Of a stretch of 64,000 bases of DNA, positions 25,000 to 36,055 are shown in pieces; within the stretch, counting starts at the first letter, position 1, and each line of letters begins with the position of its first letter. Source of the DNA: Hordeum vulgare subsp. vulgare (taxonomy: Eukaryota > Streptophyta > Magnoliopsida > Poales > Poaceae); the NCBI RefSeq assembly GCF_904849725.1, contig NC_058519.1, positions 25,403,267 through 25,467,266 of the forward strand. Reading direction: 5' to 3'. Both the position numbers and the translations under genes were made by a program. The notes beneath the pieces were generated by a model that saw only the letters and a program-made list of their open reading frames with translations, had not been told where the DNA came from and ran no database searches.

Positions 25000-26055
25000 A
25001 CTAAAACTGATGAGGTTTGCGACGAAGATGATGATTATGATGATGATGACTGGCTGGCTATAGGTTGGGCCTCTGTGCCATTCTTCATCCGTGTGCATCC
25101 ATCTGCTCTAGTCACTGGTGCATATTGTGAGTAGTAGTGGTATCTTTTCTTTGTCCTTAATGCCACTTGCCACAGATGCCAAGTCTTCTTCATTGTTCTT
25201 TTGGGGGGAAAGTCCAAATACTAGGCAGACGTCTGCATCCGGTGGGTGGACCGGCGTCGGTGCGGCGGATCAGATCCAACCCACCTCTCTGACTTAACAC
25301 AAATGCACACACCTTGATTAAGTACTCAGATGCAGGTTAGCAGTGCTTCCTTTTGCAGCAGAGCACTTGCTGCTTAATTAAGGTTAAGCATCCATGAGAA
25401 AGGGTTGGCAATGGCATGCATCACATGACGACAGACAGAGAGCTGAGGACGCATGTGATCTATGTATACGTTGACGTCTCTGTTTGCTTGCTTGCTTGCT
25501 CCCGGTGGTTAGCTAGCTGTACCAAACCCCCAACGGTCCAGATCGTCCGTGCAGTGCATGCAGAGGGCGGCGTTAACGTACGTACGTGCACGCCGCGGAA
25601 ACAAAATACAAAATCAAAATGACAATCGATGGATCTGGATGCAAGCAAGCAAACAAACCTTGGGTTTTTCTTCTTCATGACGGGCCACGTTCGCGCGATG
25701 AATGTGCCGTGCGGCCTTCTGCATGCGGCTCGTCTGATGATGCTGCCGTTGCGCTCTAGGGCTTTACCTTGGCACTTTTTCTACGTGGAGTAGCATATAT
25801 TTTATGGACTGATCATTGCCGGTTATGGGTGGTGATGATGGAGGAAACAAAAGGGAATGGGGTGTCCATTTTAAATGAGAAAATCATACAAGGAACAGAG
25901 GGCAGAACAACACGATGATTTCATATGAATTTAGAGGATTCCAATCCACGATTTCTTGCGGAAGCCCTTTGGATCATAGGACTCTGGGATGATCGAACTA
26001 GTACCATGGAATACAATCCTTTGCCCCTCATGCAATAAGAATCCTATCAAATTTC
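25000..26055. other. Intergenic, no recognised gene
   Basis: Mixed-composition DNA with short simple repeats, such as GCTTGCTTGCTTGCT near 25488 and GTACGTACGTGC near 25577. I see no gene, RNA or complete transposon. Confidence 0.4.
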
Positions 26056-26896
26056 TTAAAGCAACTCCAACGCGTCCATCCATTTCGTCCACGCGCGTTC
26101 GTTTGGGTTACGGTGGACAAAAAGTCCGCCCAACGAGACGACCTAAATGGACGCGCGTTCGTTTTTCGTTCGCTCGCGGCTCATTCTGAGTGTAAATTTG
26201 ACCGTCGTTTGCCTCACCACGGACACGAAGCGGACACACGCCTCGCCCGCGTGCTCCTTCCCCTGACCCTCTAGTCGGCGTCACAGTCTCTCCTTCTTAT
26301 CCCCTTCCCCCACCCACCACCCGCAAGCACACAAATCCTAGGCCGGCGACCCCATTTCCCCCGGCCACCCTAGCTCTCTAGCAACAAATCCATCAGCGGG
26401 GTGCCTCCTTCGTCCCGGTGCGGATTTGCAGCGGAGGCGGGTTTGGCGAAATTTTGCGCATCTTGCCGGAGGGATTTGACGAATCCGGTCGCCGGCAGAC
26501 TGCGCTTGCCATGGACTGGCCGGGTGTCGGCCCACCAGGTCCGGACAATCCCTCGGTGCCACATGCAGGCGCTCAATCCGCCTCTAGCCGCTCAGGTCTG
26601 ACCCGTCGCAGGTTTTGCCGGCAAGTCCACGGCTGGCCGTCGCCCTGGCTCGAAGAATTGATAAAAATGTATGTATTAAAATGCATTTGATGAAATAAAA
26701 ATAACATTCAAATCCAAAACAAAGCAAAAAGGGTGATTAAAAAATGGATGATGGAGAGCCGAGCGGACGAAAAATGGGTCGGTCCGTTGGACGACCGGCC
26801 CATTTGCTAAAGAGGATGGACATGTCAATTCGAACGGATAAAAGACGGATAAAAACATGCGTCCGTTTGGGTCGCGCGGTTGAAATTGCTCTTAGA
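26056..26896. mobile_element. Putative non-autonomous TIR DNA transposon
   Basis: The left end AAAGCAACTCCAACGCGTCC and the right end, read in reverse complement, AAGAGCAATTTCAACCGCG are related. Inside both ends lie GTCCGTTTGGGT-like and GTCCGCCC-like blocks in opposite orientation. The interior is GC-rich with no transposase. Such CCAAACGGACG-rich elements are common beside Triticeae genes. The superfamily is not settled from the sequence. Confidence 0.5.
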
Positions 26897-27374
26897 AACA
26901 CTATTACTACTCTCCCTCTAAAATTCCCGTGTTTTTAGGTGAGATCGCGGATCAAACCTCAATACTCAATCTGCGGATAGAGATTCAAAACAGACAACCG
27001 GTGAATCGCATTTGTGAGTATTCATATTCAATTATCTCTTTTTTGGTTTTCTAAGTGTGGTTGAATTAGGAGCTAAAACGTTTTAATGTTGTACATATAC
27101 GTTGATGTGCGTCTACAAATGTTCTGAATACTATGTAGTTTCGGAAAAAACGATCTTCCCTAAAGCAAAGTCTTACCCATACTAGTTGCCCTTGGTCAAA
27201 GAGCAAGGATCAATTTGGGAAGTGTTAGAATAAATGAGCTTGGTCCATTAACAAATACTCCCAGCGTGAGTGATAAGTTTAGAACCACATTCACACGTAA
27301 TGATCCAAGCATGACATTCAGAAGGAACAAAAAAGAAACGAAAGATCAACTAAGATACTCTTAAATTGTCGGTT
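26897..27374. other. Intergenic, no recognised feature
   Basis: AT-rich sequence with no sustained coding frame, RNA or repeat structure that I can support. Confidence 0.35.
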
Positions 27375-27660
27375 CACTCGTGTACTTAGCTAGCGCTACA
27401 AGGCTGGACATCTATTTTGCTGTGACCGAATTGAGTAGGTCCATGTCCAACCCGAATGATGATCATTGGCATGCACTTGAAAGGATCTTGCGTTATCTGA
27501 GAGGTACTATGAGTTATGAAATTCACCATTCAATGCATCCTACTGTGCTAGAAGGATACAGTGATTAGAACTGGATCTTCGATTTGATCTACACTCCGCG
27601 CCGCAAGTGGATACGTATTTACTCACGGAGGTGATCCACTGTCATGGAGGTATTGCAAGC
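27375..27660 (+). pseudogene. Copia reverse transcriptase/RNase H fragment
   Basis: The frame from 27380 reads YLASATRLDIYFAVTELSR, then HWHALERILRYLRGTM and a degraded EGYSD, then stops at 27566. These match the conserved copia block between RT and RNase H (RPDIxFAV...HWxALxRxLRYLxGT...GYSDADW). Further shifted remnants follow to about 27660. No LTRs are visible nearby, so this is a truncated scrap from a family different from E1-E3. Confidence 0.8.
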
Positions 27661-28450
27661 AGACCATATTGGCCGGGCCGGGGCGGAAAGGCGCATAAGT
27701 GCAACATGCGCGTGAATGGCCCGTCGAAATTTGGCCCGTTGCCTTGCGGGGGGCGTGACTTCCTTCTGTCATTTTAATTTCTATGTCTTCACGGGCAAGT
27801 TAATTATTGCTTGTCCGGCAAGTATATGACTTCAAAACCAAGTTAGTTTGAGATCGTGATCGCCACATGATCACGACACAATACCGACTTCGGTCTTAAT
27901 ACATATACTGCTATCGGTTACGGGCAAAGACACACCGAAAACATCTATGATTTCGCCTCATCTCGCAACTTGCACCATCACCATAATCTACCTCATCTCA
28001 AACGTCGGTGTGCATCGGTATGCGGGAGAGCAGGTCTTTGAAACCGTTTGTCCTTGCGATCCTACACCGAAAGAGGACGAATTAGGTTTTTGACAAGCGC
28101 TCTGCACGACTGCTCAAATTCGCCATCATGGGTAGCATATTGTCCAAGTCGGGCGGTGCTACCCATCGCCGTATCCATCGTTGTCAACAACAGATCGTCG
28201 CCAACATCATCATCAACACATGTCGCTCCTGCAACAGCTGGCGAACAATATGTTCTTCGTGATATGTTAATGTCTCTCTTTGTAGTTGCTACTTTGTGTG
28301 TGCTGATGATGTGCATGTTCTGTTATAAACAACTTTTAATAATAATGTGTAATCAACAACATTTCATGACAACAGCACATTCTTGTAAACAACAACACAT
28401 TCTGTACTTGGGCTAGTTGTGAGAATTATGTACATATAATATGTTTAATA
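27661..28450. other. Intergenic, no recognised gene
   Basis: A GC-rich block around 27680-27760 is followed by AT-rich DNA. Short open frames exist on both strands but lack recognisable motifs or splice partners. Confidence 0.35.
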
Positions 28451-28531
28451 TTCCCTCTGTATCACAATACTTGTTGTTGTAGGAAACTAGTTTAGTTCTC
28501 TTGAACAACAAATATTTAAAAACGGAGGGAG
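28451..28531. mobile_element. Stowaway-like MITE, 81 bp
   Basis: The left end TTCCCTCTGTATCACAATAC and the right end AAATATTTAAAAACGGAGGG are imperfect inverted repeats, with TTGTTGTTG and CAACAA pairing inside. It is flanked by TA (28449-28450 and 28532-28533), the Stowaway target. Confidence 0.75.
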
Positions 28532-28533
28532 TA

Positions 28534-28955
28534 CATGGATAAATAATGTTTAAGGTCTATTTTCCATATTATATGAGTATACATGGATACATGAGTTTGG
28601 GTTATACTAAAAGATACCCTTACCTCCGATGGAGTTTAAATTTTTCCCATTTATATATCCATTATTATTATTTTACTCACATCCTTATCCTAATAGGTTT
28701 TTTATCCGACGGATGTGCAATATTTAAGCTACTTCTAGATGCACTTTAGCAAACCGGGTGCCGAGAAAAGACAAAGCGCGAGGGCTTGACTGATAAAAGC
28801 GCAGTCCCCTCCCCCCCTACCTCTTCCCTACAGGCCAGGGTCACAGGTTCAACAGAGAGAGGCAGAGTTTCCTTCTCCCCCGTGCTCACTCACTGCTCCG
28901 CTCACCTCCCCTGTCTTGTCCAAAAGATCCCTGGCCCATCCCCCCGCCCGCCGAG
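28534..28955 (+). promoter_or_regulatory. Promoter and 5' UTR region of the TRM/DUF4378 gene
   Basis: AT-rich DNA to about 28740 gives way to a C-rich, TC-rich leader (28795-28955) just before the coding ATG, as is usual for grass 5' UTRs. No single promoter motif is assigned. Confidence 0.4.
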
Positions 28956-31900
28956 ATGGGGGGACTCCGCCGCGGCGGAGCCACGGACGGTCTCCTCTCC
29001 CACTCCCACCGCCGCCGCCGCCACCCCGGCCCCAATGCTCCGCCCCATCTCGCCGCCGGTACGCCTCCTCCCTGCACTCTTCCTGCTCATTTCCGTCTCC
29101 GAATCCTAGCCCCCCTTGAGAAGTTCCCCCCTCTTGGATTCGCTCGTGGGCGCTTCAATGCCGAGTCCGTCTCTTGTGGTTGTGGAGATTTCATTTTCTT
29201 TTCTTTTCCTTATCTGCTTTTGGAGCGGCAGCTCGGGGTTCATGTGAGGACCGGCCGTCGGCATTAAGCTCCCGGCCGAAAAAGTTGTGCTTTTCCTCTT
29301 CCCGTTTTGCTTCTCGGCCCTAAAAAGCAATGCGTTTCTCATGGGGGGAGCTCCGGCTGGCTCCAGGGCCTTCATCCATCCATCCGGGAGGAGACAAGGG
29401 AAAGAAAGAAAGTAAAAATCCATGCCTGCCTTGTCTTTCCGGAGACACTGTCGAATGAATCACGGCATTTCGTAGTCAAATCGGTCTGCCCGCGGCATTT
29501 TCGCCCAAATTCACGGCGATGTGCTTTGGATCCTTTCCTGGTCGCCGATTAGTAAATTATTCCCAGCCCCGCTAGATCACGCGAAACAAGCCGTGTTTTC
29601 AGGAACATGGCGCCACTCTCAAGGTCAGAAACCGTGCGGGGAAATGTATACTATCCTAGTGATGCGCCCACATGCTCACGAAGCACTATGAAGCTTCGTT
29701 GACAATGGGGATTCCGTATTCTAATCGGCAATAAATAAACCAACATGTCGGCTTAAACAAACCTTGGGTTGGGTTGTTTAGCCTCTGACAGGTACATTTT
29801 ACTGTACTCGCTAGCTGGGCTGAACAGTGTTGTTGGGAGTAGTAAATCTGTACTAAAAGTAAGCTTTGCCTGGCCATTGTGTCGGATCCAAGTTAACACT
29901 TAACAGTACTGCTCGTATGTACCTACGCACTATCCGTTGGATGGTTGGTCGTACATAGCTTAGCTTGCTCTATGTATATCTTGCGTCGTCGTTGCTGATT
30001 CCGGATCTATCGCTGTCGTCCACCCACCCACCATTCATCAGCTCTAAGGTTTACTGGCACAGAGTGCTTGCAGAGATATCTGCAATTGTTACCACAATCC
30101 TAGCGTAGCAACTAAACATATCGGTAATAAAATGTCCGCTCTCCCTTTCCTTCAGTGTTACTATCTTTGATCGCGACGTGCCTCGTTACTTTTTCCACCC
30201 TGAACTGTCCCTGTGGAGTTTATTCATCGGTGCCTTTATCTTTGGTTCAGGAGTTGGATCCTCGAGGAAACAAGGAGGTGAACCTGGGATGCATTCCAAT
30301 TCCTTGGTGAGTGTGTGCTTTTTAATCTTTAAACCTTTTTGCCGTGTGTAGGTAAAATGAAATTCCTAAGCTAAGCCTATGAAAACTACTCACTCCGTCC
30401 CAAAATAAGTGTCTCAACTTTATACTAGTTCTAGTATAAAACTTATTTTGGGACGGAAGAAGTATATAGCAAGTTAGCAGTTGACTCAGCTGAGATGACC
30501 TCTTGCACAGCTTAAAGTAAAAGCGGGATTAGTTAGTACTTTGTTCTGTAGTAATTAGTTTGAGCATGTAAAAAGGGTTAAACATGTCAAATGCTCTATT
30601 GTTTTCAAGCTTTTGTCTACATGACAGTTTATTAGAGAACCAATTTCTTGTAATGTGCAGATTTTAGCTAAGTGCTTCATGGTTCAGTTCTCTCTTCTCT
30701 TTTGCTACTAAAGCTATATCTTCATTTCTTACTATGCAGTTCAGTGTGTGATATCATTTCAAGAGCAAGCTAACAATTTCAGATGTAACTTTTCTCTTTC
30801 CTCAGTTTGATGGGAGCAGGCTTTGTACACCCAAAAGAGCCGGTCGCACCCCGATGAAAATGCTCATAGACGATGATGTCTACAGAGATGCCACTGCTAG
30901 GCATACGTCTCCTGGTATTGTGGGCAGGCTCATGGGCCTTGACATAATGCCTTCACTTGGAGCGCGCATCCAAGATACATGTAACGGGGACCGTTCACAG
31001 GGCAGGTCGCCACGGAGTTGCAGTGAGATATCCGGGAATTATAGTGACAGACACGCCTTCTCGGGGGATGTTCCACGTAGGGCAAGCACTGATGAGATTC
31101 CGGAATTCAAAGATGTTTTCGAAGTAATGGAGACCACCAGAATGAAGAACCGAAACCGCAACACTTGTTCTGGGCATGAGAGGGTTAACAGTGCTGACCT
31201 TAATTTTGTAAGGCAGAAATTTATGGATGCAAAACGCCTTTCTACTGATGAGTCTTCTCAGAGATCGAAAGAGTTCAATAGTGCGGTTGTCGCGAGTGAT
31301 CTGCCCAGTCTCGGTTGTCCTCCATCCTCTGGCGTAAACCGGATCACGCTATTGAAACCATCCAGAAGAAGTAAGTTTGTTGATGCAGATTTTGTCTATC
31401 CACCAGAAGATGACACTGAACGGTGCTTCCACTCACCAAAAGAAGCAAAACATTCTCCAAGGAAGCCTCGTGCTAACTTTTCTAGTGAAGCTCCCAAAGA
31501 AGAAACCGGTTCTTTCAGACAAAAGTTGTCCAGGTCAACCTACAGGGAGAACATCGATAAGCGCATTTCACCCACTAGGATTGTTGTCTTGAAACCATGG
31601 CTTGATAAAAATCTGAACATGGAAGGGGCATTTCCAATAACCAATGACATGTTCTGCTCCAGTTACAGAAGGTCCGAAGCATGCGTAGATGATGGTACAA
31701 GGCAGTATGCAGAGGAATCCGTGCCTCAGACCTCTGCAGCATATTCCGATGCACGGCGCCAAAGAGGTAAGGGGTCCAGAGAAATTGCTCGAGAGGTTTC
31801 GACACAAATGAAGACAGCTGCTGTCAGGGGAGATGCAAATGGAAAACAGAAACTCAGTCTAGATATTGGGACATCCAACCGGGATGAACAGGTGTCTTTG

Positions 31901-34012
31901 TTGACATCCATGACCAAGCTAAAAAGTTCGGCAGCAGTAGAAAGATCTTCCGGTCTACATGATGCTCCAGATGGTCCTTGCGCAGGGACTTCACCGACAC
32001 ATTCAGCTAAAAGATCAATTAGGAGGGAAGCAAGGAGACGCCTAGCTGACAGATGGAAGACGACCCAGAAACATCAACATCAACATCCATCAGAAGATGC
32101 TAATACTACATTCAGCACACTTGGGGACATGCTTGCTCTCTCTGACAAAGAGACCTCAAAGTTTACTTCAGGGGCAGCAGCTTGCCGGCAATGGCCAGAA
32201 GGCGAGTTGCATCGAGATGTGATGCCAGGATCATGTGGTTATCCTCTTGGTATCAGTAGCAATGATGGCTGGAAAGATGATAACATATGTGGCTTAACAA
32301 GGTTGGAGTCTGTTTCTACTTCATCCATCAACCAAGGGAGTCCGAAATCGAGCAGCAGAAAAGCAGGTTGCATGCATGGTGAGTATTCTATGGCAGAGAA
32401 CATCATCGGATCAGGGCCATATAATTCTGAAGATCTGCATCAGGACAGACCAAGGAGATCGTTAGTCAGAAGTTCGACATATCGCTCTGATGAAAGCGAT
32501 GTGCAGTCTCTGGATGAAGCGCAAAGTGTGGTGACCGAGCGCGAGATACATGTGAATTTTGAAGAACCAACTTACAGCGGTGCAGTGCCAGAGCTATCTG
32601 AAACTGGAGGAAGACTTGTGCATGGTGGAAATTCTGACCATAGTTTATGTGGTGAACTACATGCACCGAAGTGGTCGGACTCTTCCCCGGACCCTGCGCA
32701 AGCGGGAGCTACATGCACCGGGCTAACCTTTAGTTTATGTGGTGAACACGGTTTATATAGCAGTCATGCAGTTCCAGAGTGGCAGGGGGAGGCTCAGTCT
32801 TCTGCACAGAACATGATTCTGGACCAAGAGCAGACATTTGCAATAGATGACCATTTTATTGTCCCTAGCCCACGATATTCTGCATCTCAGGTATGTTCAT
32901 TTTATGCTACTCAAGTTTCTTCAAAGTATGGCTAAGCATTCATTTCATATACTGTATGAATTTATTATTTCTAACCCCTCTGCTCGACAGATCGAAGGTT
33001 TTTGGTTGGTCTATGAATTACTTATCTGTAGTTTACTATTCTTTATCATTTGTAACAATGATCGACGAACTGACTGTTCTCTGTACTCAGATTGAGAGGA
33101 ATGAGCACGATCGGTGTGAAGATAATCAAGCTCCATCCGATCATCTGACAGAAATAGTATCCGTCGTGAGCTCCAACGAAGACGAACAACCGAGTCCGGT
33201 GTCTGTCCTCGGATCTTCGGTGGACGCAGAAGACTGTTGCTCAGGAGGTTTTGAGAAAATAAGTGCAGACCTTCAAGGCAAGTGCACAAACCGTACACTG
33301 CCAAATCCATTTCCCTGGCACTGTCCATATCACTCACTTGCTTACTTTCTCTGCTACAGGGCTCAGGATGCAACTCCGCCTGCTCAAGATGGAGGCGACG
33401 GACGACGCGGACGACACCGACCTCGCTCTATTCAGCGACGATGAAACTGCCGCGAGCTGCGAACTATCCAACGAAAGCGCACCGACAGCGTCCCGTGCTT
33501 TCAAGGACGAAGACGAGAGGGACTTCTCTTATGTGGCTGATGTGCTCGCATTTCTAGCCAACCAGAGTTCTGAGTACGATCTTCTGCTCAGCGTGCGCTA
33601 TCTATCGTCGGGGTCTCGGGCGTGCGACGACGCGTACGATGACCTCGAGAGGAAGTACGGTGAGCTCGTCCTGTGGCCGCAACCGGAGAGACGGCTCCTC
33701 TTCGACCTGGCGAACGACGTCCTCGTGGATGTGATCGCCTGTTTGACACAGTGTAGCAGTCAGGAGTTGGCGAGGAAGTGTGGGCTGGGCATGGAATGGG
33801 ACAGGGAGAGGATTGTGGAGGAGGTGTGGGAGAGGGTGTGCCGGCAACGGCGCGAGACGGAGTGCTTCCAGGAGGAGAAGCTGATGGGTGTGGGGTGGCT
33901 GGACTGCGAGGATGTCACCGATGAGATGGTGGAAGACATTGGGAGCATGCTGGGTGAGGATCTCCTGGAGGAAGTCATAGGTGACCTCTATCTGCTGGAT
34001 CTTTTTGGGTAG
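28956..34012 (+). CDS. TRM/LONGIFOLIA-type protein with VARLMGLD-like (DUF3741) motif and DUF4378 domain
   Basis: Five coding exons, 28956-29058, 30251-30306, 30806-32890, 33091-33277 and 33360-34012, give 1027 residues with every junction in phase. The start ATG lies in a GC-rich first exon that joins in frame to exon 2; a later start at 30289 (MHSNSL) is possible. Residues ~89-99 (PGIVGRLMGLD) are the VARLMGLD-type motif. The middle is Ser/Arg-rich and probably disordered. Residues ~865-1022 (DFSYVADVLAFLANQ...LLFDLAND...GLGMEW...LLEEVIGDLYLLDLF) form the DUF4378 C-terminus. TRM proteins of this class bind microtubules and recruit TON1/PP2A complexes that set division plane and cell shape; that role is family knowledge. 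Intron 4 is GC-AG (AG|GCAAGT donor). Intron 2 carries a MITE. Confidence 0.85.
30389..30462. mobile_element. Stowaway MITE in intron 2 of the TRM gene, 74 bp
   Basis: CTCACTCCGTCCCAAAATAAG pairs with the right end CTTATTTTGGGACGGAAGAAG, and TA flanks both sides (30387-30388, 30463-30464). Almost the whole element folds into a hairpin. It belongs to the same family as the copies at 45224, 60633 and 61685. Confidence 0.9.
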
Positions 34013-34457
34013 GGTGGAGGGTTTTTTTCTGCGATTTTCGCGCACCGGGAAATATCAAGATTTGTGAAAGTAATGCTCGTGCTTGGTTTAAGAATGAAAA
34101 TTGTTAGTGAGAAGCAAAACTCTGTAGCTTGTTTATGCCAGCCCAGGTAGACAGGTGGCTGATGCGAATGTAATATTCCAGTTCCATGTATCTATATTAT
34201 TCTATATATAGGGACGATAATCGACGGTAAAGAATGTAATTATTTATTTATATATATGGCAGCAGCAGCCATTTTTTTCCTTCTTCTGCGTGTTGTGCAT
34301 TTTCCAGTATGGATTCAGTAATCAGCTGGTGATCTGTTGGTGTCATAAGGAAGGTTTTTGTTTGTTTCGCGTTGGTGAACCGTTGCCCTCACCAGTTTTC
34401 TCATTCATACTAGTATATGTACTTATGTAGAGCGGAGCGACCAGTGGTACATCAAGT
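34013..34457 (+). other. 3' UTR of the TRM gene and spacer before the tRNA
   Basis: AT-rich DNA with AATAAA-like and TATATATA stretches near 34195-34260, suitable for polyadenylation. No other feature seen. Confidence 0.4.
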
Positions 34458-34531
34458 GACCGCATAGCGCAGTGGATTAGCGCGTCTGACTTCGGATCAG
34501 AAGGTCGTGGGTTCGACTCCCACTGTGGTCG
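34458..34531 (+). tRNA. tRNA-Arg (anticodon TCG)
   Basis: A complete cloverleaf can be drawn. The acceptor stem GACCGCA pairs with TGTGGTC (one G-T pair) and has discriminator G. The D arm is GCGC-AGTGGATTA-GCGC. The anticodon stem TCTGA/TCAGA encloses loop CTTCGGA, giving anticodon TCG. The variable loop is AGGTC. The T arm GTGGG-TTCGACT-CCCAC contains the B-box GGTTCGACTCC. A run of T follows within ten bases (CTTTTTAAATTTTT), the normal RNA polymerase III stop. There is no intron. It looks functional. Confidence 0.96.
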
Positions 34532-34545
34532 CATATCTTTTTAAA
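34532..34545 (+). terminator. Pol III terminator of tRNA-Arg
   Basis: CATATCTTTTTAAATTTTT follows the mature 3' end. The T5 runs act as RNA polymerase III termination signals. Confidence 0.75.
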
Positions 34546-34641
34546 TTTTTCCATTCCTATACTGATTTCCTTTTGCTCTCTTTAATCTCTTGATACTAAT
34601 TTGCATTATAACCACCATCTGCTTCCCCATATCGACTGCAG

Positions 34642-34924
34642 TTTACTGCGAATTTACTTTCATGTTAATTTGCGTTAAAGATCACAGTTGCTTCCTTTAC
34701 TGCGAATTTACTTTCATGTTAATTTGCGTTAAAGATCACAGTTGCTTCCTTTACTGCGAATTTACTTTCATGTTAATTTGCGTTAAAGATCACAGTTGCT
34801 TCCTTTACTGCGAATTTACTTTCATGTTAATTTGCGTTAAAGATCACAGTTGCTTCCTTTACTGCGAATTTACTTTCATGTTAATTTGCGTTAAAGATCA
34901 CAGTTGCTTCCTTTACTGCGAATT
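34642..34924. repeat. 54-bp minisatellite, five near-perfect tandem copies
   Basis: The unit begins TTTACTGCGAATTTACTTTC and is repeated five times (34642-34911), with a 13-base partial sixth copy. The copies appear identical. Because 54 is a multiple of three and the unit lacks a stop in one frame, an open frame of repeated 18-residue blocks appears, but I do not read it as a gene. A single diverged unit occurs at about 42967-43020, on the other side of the Helitron. Confidence 0.95.
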
Positions 34925-35089
34925 CTCCCTTTTTTTCATTAAAAAAACTCTCCTTTTTTTGCGGGGGACTATAAACTCCCTCTTCTAATTCACATATATG
35001 TTTTATTTTTGCATTTCTATGCTAATTTTAAAATAATAACCAGTTTGCTTCCTCTACTATAACTTTATCTTTTTCATTTTTCACTTCGA
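34925..35089. other. AT-rich host repeat, left flank of the Helitron
   Basis: T-rich DNA with scattered degenerate units (TTGCTTCCTCTACT) like those on the right flank at 42854-43180. It ends with A at 35089, the expected base at a Helitron 3' junction when read on the minus strand. Confidence 0.6.
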
Positions 35090-35120
35090 CTAGTTAGCAT
35101 GCACGTGCAACGCACGTATC
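35090..35120 (-). other. Helitron 3' terminus: hairpin and CTAG
   Basis: On the plus strand: CTAG (35090-35093), a nine-base spacer TTAGCATGC, then the perfect stem ACGTGC-AAC-GCACGT. On the minus strand this is hairpin, spacer, CTAG, which is the rolling-circle terminator. Confidence 0.85.
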
Positions 35121-35397
35121 TCCAGTGATATTGTCGGGGCGACGACCTCATAAATGATACCGGTTAAGTGCGCAAGGCATGTTGGAGCAGTGAACGTCGG
35201 GGCGACGGCCTTGATAGCTTTGCAACTTCAACGACATTCATGCCGGTTACAACTATTGTAGACATATGAAACATTCGGATGGGTTAGAACTATTGTAGAC
35301 ATATGAAATACGTATATCTTCATCGCCATGGGACAGTGCATGACTTCTTTCAGACAATAATGAAAGAGCGGCTTGGTTGACGGAGCGAGTTCCCCAA

Positions 35398-35424
35398 CTA
35401 ACATGCACGTGCATTGCACGTCTT
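35398..35424 (-). other. Second, internal Helitron-like terminator hairpin
   Basis: The sequence ACTAACATGC followed by the stem ACGTGCA-T-TGCACGT is very close to the terminal motif 300 bp to the left. CTAG has become a CTAA-like sequence. It looks like an older or bypassed 3' end. Confidence 0.7.
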
Positions 35425-35704
35425 AATAGAATTTAAAATTAAAATATATACATATTATAATGTCAATTCACATGTAGTTACTTGTGTCGCAATCCTACAT
35501 GTGCAATAATTTGTAGAGATCAAATGTTGATGGAATATTTTTGTTTGCAAACATAATTAATTACATTCACTTTGAGGCTTATTTGTTCCCATATCCCCTT
35601 CCTGTTACCATTCAAACGTTACAATAAATACATCTGTATTTCAAGCATTCAAGTGTTGCAAAATAGTACAATGAGGTACATGTAACGGTGAACATTTTCA
35701 TGGC

Positions 35705-36055
35705 CTAGTGACCCGATAATTCTACTTCCGCTACATTTTTACTATGATTCAAATGGGATTTGAAGGCATTAGACATTACAAAACAAAGACATAGAACTTT
35801 CATAATTTACAACAGGCTTTTCGCTTCTCGAACCATTTCCTAAGTGATCTGCTGCTTGTACTTTCGCTACAATGATGTAGTGATACAAGTAGGATCTGAA
35901 GGCCTTAGGCACTACAACAAAAGGAACATAGCTGCCATAATTTAGAACATGATTTTGGTTTCTAGAACCATTTCATGCCCAAGTAATCTGATGCTTGTAC
36001 TTTCGCTACAATGATACAACGATATAAGCATGATCTAAAGGCATTCAGAAAATCT
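35705..36055 (-). repeat. Three tandem ~135-140-bp copies within the Helitron
   Basis: Three diverged copies share TGCTTGTACTTTCGCTACAA followed by GATACAA and GATCTGAAGGC-like blocks, at about 35708, 35843 and 35983. The third copy overlaps the C-terminal coding end of the MCRS1-like fragment, so the array was made from captured coding DNA. Confidence 0.75.

Noticed and set aside
34642..34924. CRISPR-like array
   Set aside because: The repeats are directly abutting without spacers and the genome is a plant; it is a minisatellite.
34590..34988. Open frame encoding five repeats of an 18-residue block (plus strand)
   Set aside because: It is a by-product of the 54-bp minisatellite, whose length is a multiple of three; no start context, splice sites or family support.
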